From Marivita sp030148515 (GTDB lineage: Bacteria; Pseudomonadota; Alphaproteobacteria; Rhodobacterales; Rhodobacteraceae): a stretch of DNA of 64,000 nt. The notes under the pieces are model-generated. The model saw nothing but the letters and a program-made list of their open reading frames with translations, made no database searches and was not told the DNA's origin. Each line of letters begins with the position of its first letter. Position 1 is the first letter of the stretch. A program made the position numbers and the translations under genes. The DNA lies in assembly GCF_048006345.1 (NCBI RefSeq), contig NZ_CP180351.1, forward strand, positions 1,984,001 through 2,048,000, written 5' to 3'. Shown one piece after another: positions 61,565 through 64,000 of the stretch.

Positions 61565-62344
61565 TCAAAGCGCCTCGGCCACCTCGTATTCCGGCTGCGT
61601 CTTGGCACCGGTGATATAGGCCACAACATCCTGCCCGTCGGTCTCTTCCTTGCGGAGGTTTGCGCAGATCCGGCCCCTGCGGAACACGACGATGCGATCC
61701 ACCAGATCCATCACCTGCCGCATGTTGTGGCTGATGAGGATGAGCGGCTCACCCTGCTCTTTCAGGGTGCGGATGATGTTTTCCACCTGCGCTGTTTCCT
61801 GTACCCCCAAGGCCGCCGTCGGCTCGTCCATGATGGTCAGCTTGGAATGGAAGGTCGCCGTTCGCGCAATGGCCACGCACTGACGCTGACCGCCCGACAT
61901 GTTCTGGATCGTGTTGCGGATGTTGGGGATTTTTACCGCCGTCTTCTCCAGCGCCGCGATCGTGTCATTGCGCATCGCCTTGTAGTCAAGAAACCGGAAC
62001 GGACCCAGCCAATCGAACTTGGTCTTTTCGCGCCCCAGAAACAGGTTGTCCGACACGTCCAAATCATCGGCCAGAGCAAGGTTCTGAAACACCGCTTCGA
62101 TCCCGGCCTCGCGGGCATCCAGCGGCCCGGCGAATTGCACCGGTTTGCCGTCGAAATGGATCTCGCCGCGCGTGGGCTGTTCGACCCCGGTGATCTGGCG
62201 CACGAAGGTCGATTTACCAGCCCCGTTGTCGCCCATGATGGCCACGTGTTCGCCCTTGCGCAGGGTGAAATTCGCGTCCTGCAGAGCGTGCACACCGCCG
62301 TAATGCTTGGTCAGGTTGCGGGTCTCAAGGATGATATCTGACAT
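61565..62344 (-). CDS. Sugar (inositol) ABC transporter ATPase, single-domain
   Basis: This 259-residue protein has one ATP-binding domain: Walker A GDNGAGKSTFVRQ near 38, signature MSGGQRQCVAIART, Walker B LTIMDEPTAALG. Most CUT2 importers (such as the RbsA-like one at 25928) have two fused domains; this shorter form dimerises. The start at 62344 lies 11 bp after the permease stop. Inositol is inferred as cargo from the following iol genes. Confidence 0.9.
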   Translation of the reverse strand: MSDIILETRNLTKHYGGVHALQDANFTLRKGEHVAIMGDNGAGKSTFVRQITGVEQPTRGEIHFDGKPVQFAGPLDAREAGIEAVFQNLALADDLDVSDNLFLGREKTKFDWLGPFRFLDYKAMRNDTIAALEKTAVKIPNIRNTIQNMSGGQRQCVAIARTATFHSKLTIMDEPTAALGVQETAQVENIIRTLKEQGEPLILISHNMRQVMDLVDRIVVFRRGRICANLRKEETDGQDVVAYITGAKTQPEYEVAEAL

Positions 62345-62355
62345 GGGTCGTCTCC

Positions 62356-63438
62356 CTATACCCGCGTGCTGGCACGTTGTTGCCGCCATTTATCGAGCAC
62401 CACAGCGCCGATGATGATCGCGCCCATGGCCATGATCTGAAAATACGCGTCAAGCTTCACATAGGTGAACCCGGACTGGATCACGCCGAACACCATCGCG
62501 CCCAGAACCGTCCCGATGATGGACCCGCGTCCGCCGGTCAAGCTTACCCCGCCGATGACCGCCATGGCGATGGCGTAGAGTTCGTAGAACAGACCCATGC
62601 CGGATTGCGCCGTCAGGTTCTTGGAGCTGAGAACGATGGCCGCAAAGGCTGCGAGCATCGACGCAATCATGTAGACCATGACCTTGTGCCGCTTGACATT
62701 GATCCCAGACATGCGCGCCGCGTCTTCGTTGGAGCCGATGGCATAGGTGTGCTTGCCGTAGACCGTGTAGCGCAGCAGCACGTGGCACAGGATCGCCAGC
62801 AGAACGAACCACACCACCGGCATCATGCCCGCGCCCAAAGCGGCATAGCTTTCGGTCGGGAAGGAGACCGGCTGGCCCCGTGTCCACCACTGCGCAATGC
62901 CGCGGCAGATCAGGAACATGCCAAGCGTCGCGATGAAGGGTGGGATGCGGGTGAAGGCAATCAGACTGCCGTTGATCGCGCCGATAAAAGCACCAAACGC
63001 GAGGCCGACCATGATCGGAATGAGAACCGGCAGATCGAATGCCCATGGGCCGAACACCGCCTTGGGGTTGGGATTGCCATTCACCAGTTCGGTCTGGGCA
63101 AAGGACATCACGATCATCGCTGTTGCGGCCACCAATGGACCCGAGGACAGGTCGATCCCGCCCGAGATGATGACCTGCGTCACACCCAGCGAGATGATCC
63201 CGATGATGGCAACCTGCAGGATAATGATCTGCAAACGCGCTTCGTTGAATATGGAATCAAAGCGGTCGTTCGTGTCGAACAGGAAACTCTGGCCGTTCAT
63301 GTAGGGCAATACCTGCCCCAACACTTCAAAGATCGCGACGATGATCACAAGCGCGATGAAAATGTTGAATTCGTTGGGCCAGCTGCGCTTGGAACTGTCG
63401 TATTTCAGCCCGCCTGTCCCTTGCGTGGTCTCCGCCAT
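62356..63438 (-). CDS. Sugar (inositol) ABC transporter permease
   Basis: This 360-residue membrane protein has the RbsC-like plan with VIISGGIDLSSGPLVAATAM and GGVSLTGGRGSIIGTVLGAM. The start at 63438 (MAETTQG) follows GGAG at an 8-nt spacing; a GTG three codons upstream is the alternative. It forms the channel with the single-domain ATPase downstream. Confidence 0.92.
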   Translation of the reverse strand: MAETTQGTGGLKYDSSKRSWPNEFNIFIALVIIVAIFEVLGQVLPYMNGQSFLFDTNDRFDSIFNEARLQIIILQVAIIGIISLGVTQVIISGGIDLSSGPLVAATAMIVMSFAQTELVNGNPNPKAVFGPWAFDLPVLIPIMVGLAFGAFIGAINGSLIAFTRIPPFIATLGMFLICRGIAQWWTRGQPVSFPTESYAALGAGMMPVVWFVLLAILCHVLLRYTVYGKHTYAIGSNEDAARMSGINVKRHKVMVYMIASMLAAFAAIVLSSKNLTAQSGMGLFYELYAIAMAVIGGVSLTGGRGSIIGTVLGAMVFGVIQSGFTYVKLDAYFQIMAMGAIIIGAVVLDKWRQQRASTRV

Positions 63439-63495
63439 GGATGGCACTCCTGATGGATTTTCTCTGCGCCCAAAACGGGCTTTTCGAGTTAGGTG

Positions 63496-63520
63496 GACAG
63501 GGCGCCGGATGCGCCCTGTC
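63496..63520 (-). other. Intercistronic hairpin after the inositol binding-protein gene
   Basis: GACAGGGCGC (63496-63505) pairs with GCGCCCTGTC (63511-63520) with a 5-nt loop, 19 nt after the binding-protein stop on the minus strand. A second short GCCC/GGGC hairpin lies a little further downstream. They lie where binding-protein mRNA would need protection or partial termination. Confidence 0.65.
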
Positions 63521-63539
63521 GTATCGTCAAGTCAGCCCA

Positions 63540-64000
63540 TCAGTTCTTGCTGAGGAACTCGTCGACATTCGCCGGTGTCACCAGCTTGAACGGGATGTAG
63601 ACCTTCTGGTCCACGGCCTCGCCACGGGCCAGCGCGAGTGCTGCATCAACCGATCCTTCACCCTGACCAAACGCGTCCTGGAACACGGTTGCATCGAGAT
63701 CACCTGCCTGCATCGCAACAAGCGCGTCCTGCGTTGCGTCGACACCGACCACAACAACGTCTTCCATCGAGATGCCGGCGGCTTTCATCGCCTGGATCGC
63801 ACCGATGGCCATTTCGTCATTGTTGGCGAAGACGACCTGGAACGCCTCACCAGCGGACAGCCAGTTGGTCATGAGGTCCTGTGCTTCGTCGCGCGACCAG
63901 TTGGCGGTCTGACGGTCGATGATCGAGATGAAATTGCACATGTCGATGCCGATGATATCGTCCACGTCCTTGGTCCGCTGAACGGCGGCCTGGTTCGACA
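63540..64000 (-). CDS. Periplasmic sugar (inositol)-binding protein, partial (N-terminus beyond the window)
   Basis: The C-terminal part of a type I periplasmic binding protein runs off the window edge. Visible are VVFANNDEMAIGAIQAMKAA, VVVVGVDATQDALVAMQAG and the C-terminal VYIPFKLVTPANVDEFLSKN, as in CUT2 binding proteins such as IbpA/RbsB. It is the upstream gene of the importer operon leading into iolG, so inositol is the likely ligand. Confidence 0.88.
   Translation of the reverse strand, partial: SNQAAVQRTKDVDDIIGIDMCNFISIIDRQTANWSRDEAQDLMTNWLSAGEAFQVVFANNDEMAIGAIQAMKAAGISMEDVVVVGVDATQDALVAMQAGDLDATVFQDAFGQGEGSVDAALALARGEAVDQKVYIPFKLVTPANVDEFLSKN

Noticed and set aside
1..64000. tRNA genes, IS elements, attachment sites and CRISPR repeats
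   Set aside because: I saw no transposase or integrase motif, no regularly spaced repeat and no convincing cloverleaf; a tRNA scan would be needed to exclude a tRNA fully.

Overview
The window looks like chromosome from a GC-rich alphaproteobacterium, most likely Rhodobacterales (Roseobacter group). The grounds are gene content and style: ABC and TRAP solute-binding transporters, dense operons with ATGA/TGATG overlaps, and a fused 2-aminobenzoyl-CoA monooxygenase/reductase. Species cannot be told. I found no rRNA, tRNA, IS element, prophage or CRISPR, and no intergenic gap longer than about 250 bp.

Layout. (1) 1-9525: a CoA-thioester pathway for 2-aminobenzoate (anthranilate). A divergent hydroxyacyl-CoA dehydrogenase/hydratase faces an eight-gene overlapping operon (monooxygenase/reductase fusion, SDR, MarR, crotonase, acyl-CoA dehydrogenase, CoA ligase, thioesterase, RidA). 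(2) 9532-15537: homogentisate cleavage (fahA, hmgA) with a DUF2783 protein, an FAD monooxygenase, an MBL-fold protein and a divergent MarR. (3) 15657-21572: LuxR-type response regulator, 1317-residue hybrid kinase and FIST protein, resembling the NosP/NahK nitric-oxide signalling arrangement. (4) 21747-30028: a divergent carbohydrate system. Class II aldolase, SorC-type regulator, MtnA-like isomerase and MtnK-like kinase face an ABC sugar importer and an RbsD/FucU mutarotase. I read it as uptake and cleavage of a 5-modified pentose (5-methylthioribose or 5-deoxyribose) to DHAP plus an aldehyde. (5) 30064-34442: CPA1 antiporter with a cyclic-nucleotide-binding domain, two paralogous half-permeases and a carboxymuconolactone-decarboxylase-family protein. 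(6) 34506-41346: TAXI-type TRAP transporter with a DctB/DctD-like two-component pair. (7) 41421-53482: hexuronate and unsaturated-uronate operon (uxaC, TRAP importer, kdgF, kduI, kduD, uxuB, uxuA, uxaA) with divergent GntR regulator and kdgK. (8) 53492-64000: inositol operon (ABC importer, iolG, iolC-iolJ fusion, iolD, iolE, PhyH-type dioxygenase, small membrane protein, iolB). Its iolD is interrupted by an in-frame TAG.

The genes form a set of scavenging modules, each with its own importer, enzymes and regulator, feeding central metabolism. Anthranilate goes through CoA intermediates, homogentisate gives fumarate plus acetoacetate, pentose gives DHAP, uronates give KDG and then KDPG, and inositol goes towards 5-deoxyglucuronate and its breakdown products. 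All four solute-binding-protein genes are followed by a strong intercistronic hairpin, which suggests binding protein is made in excess over membrane subunits. Most promising for follow-up are the pentose module at 21747-30028, the interrupted iolD, the dioxygenase in the inositol operon, and the FIST/hybrid-kinase triad.
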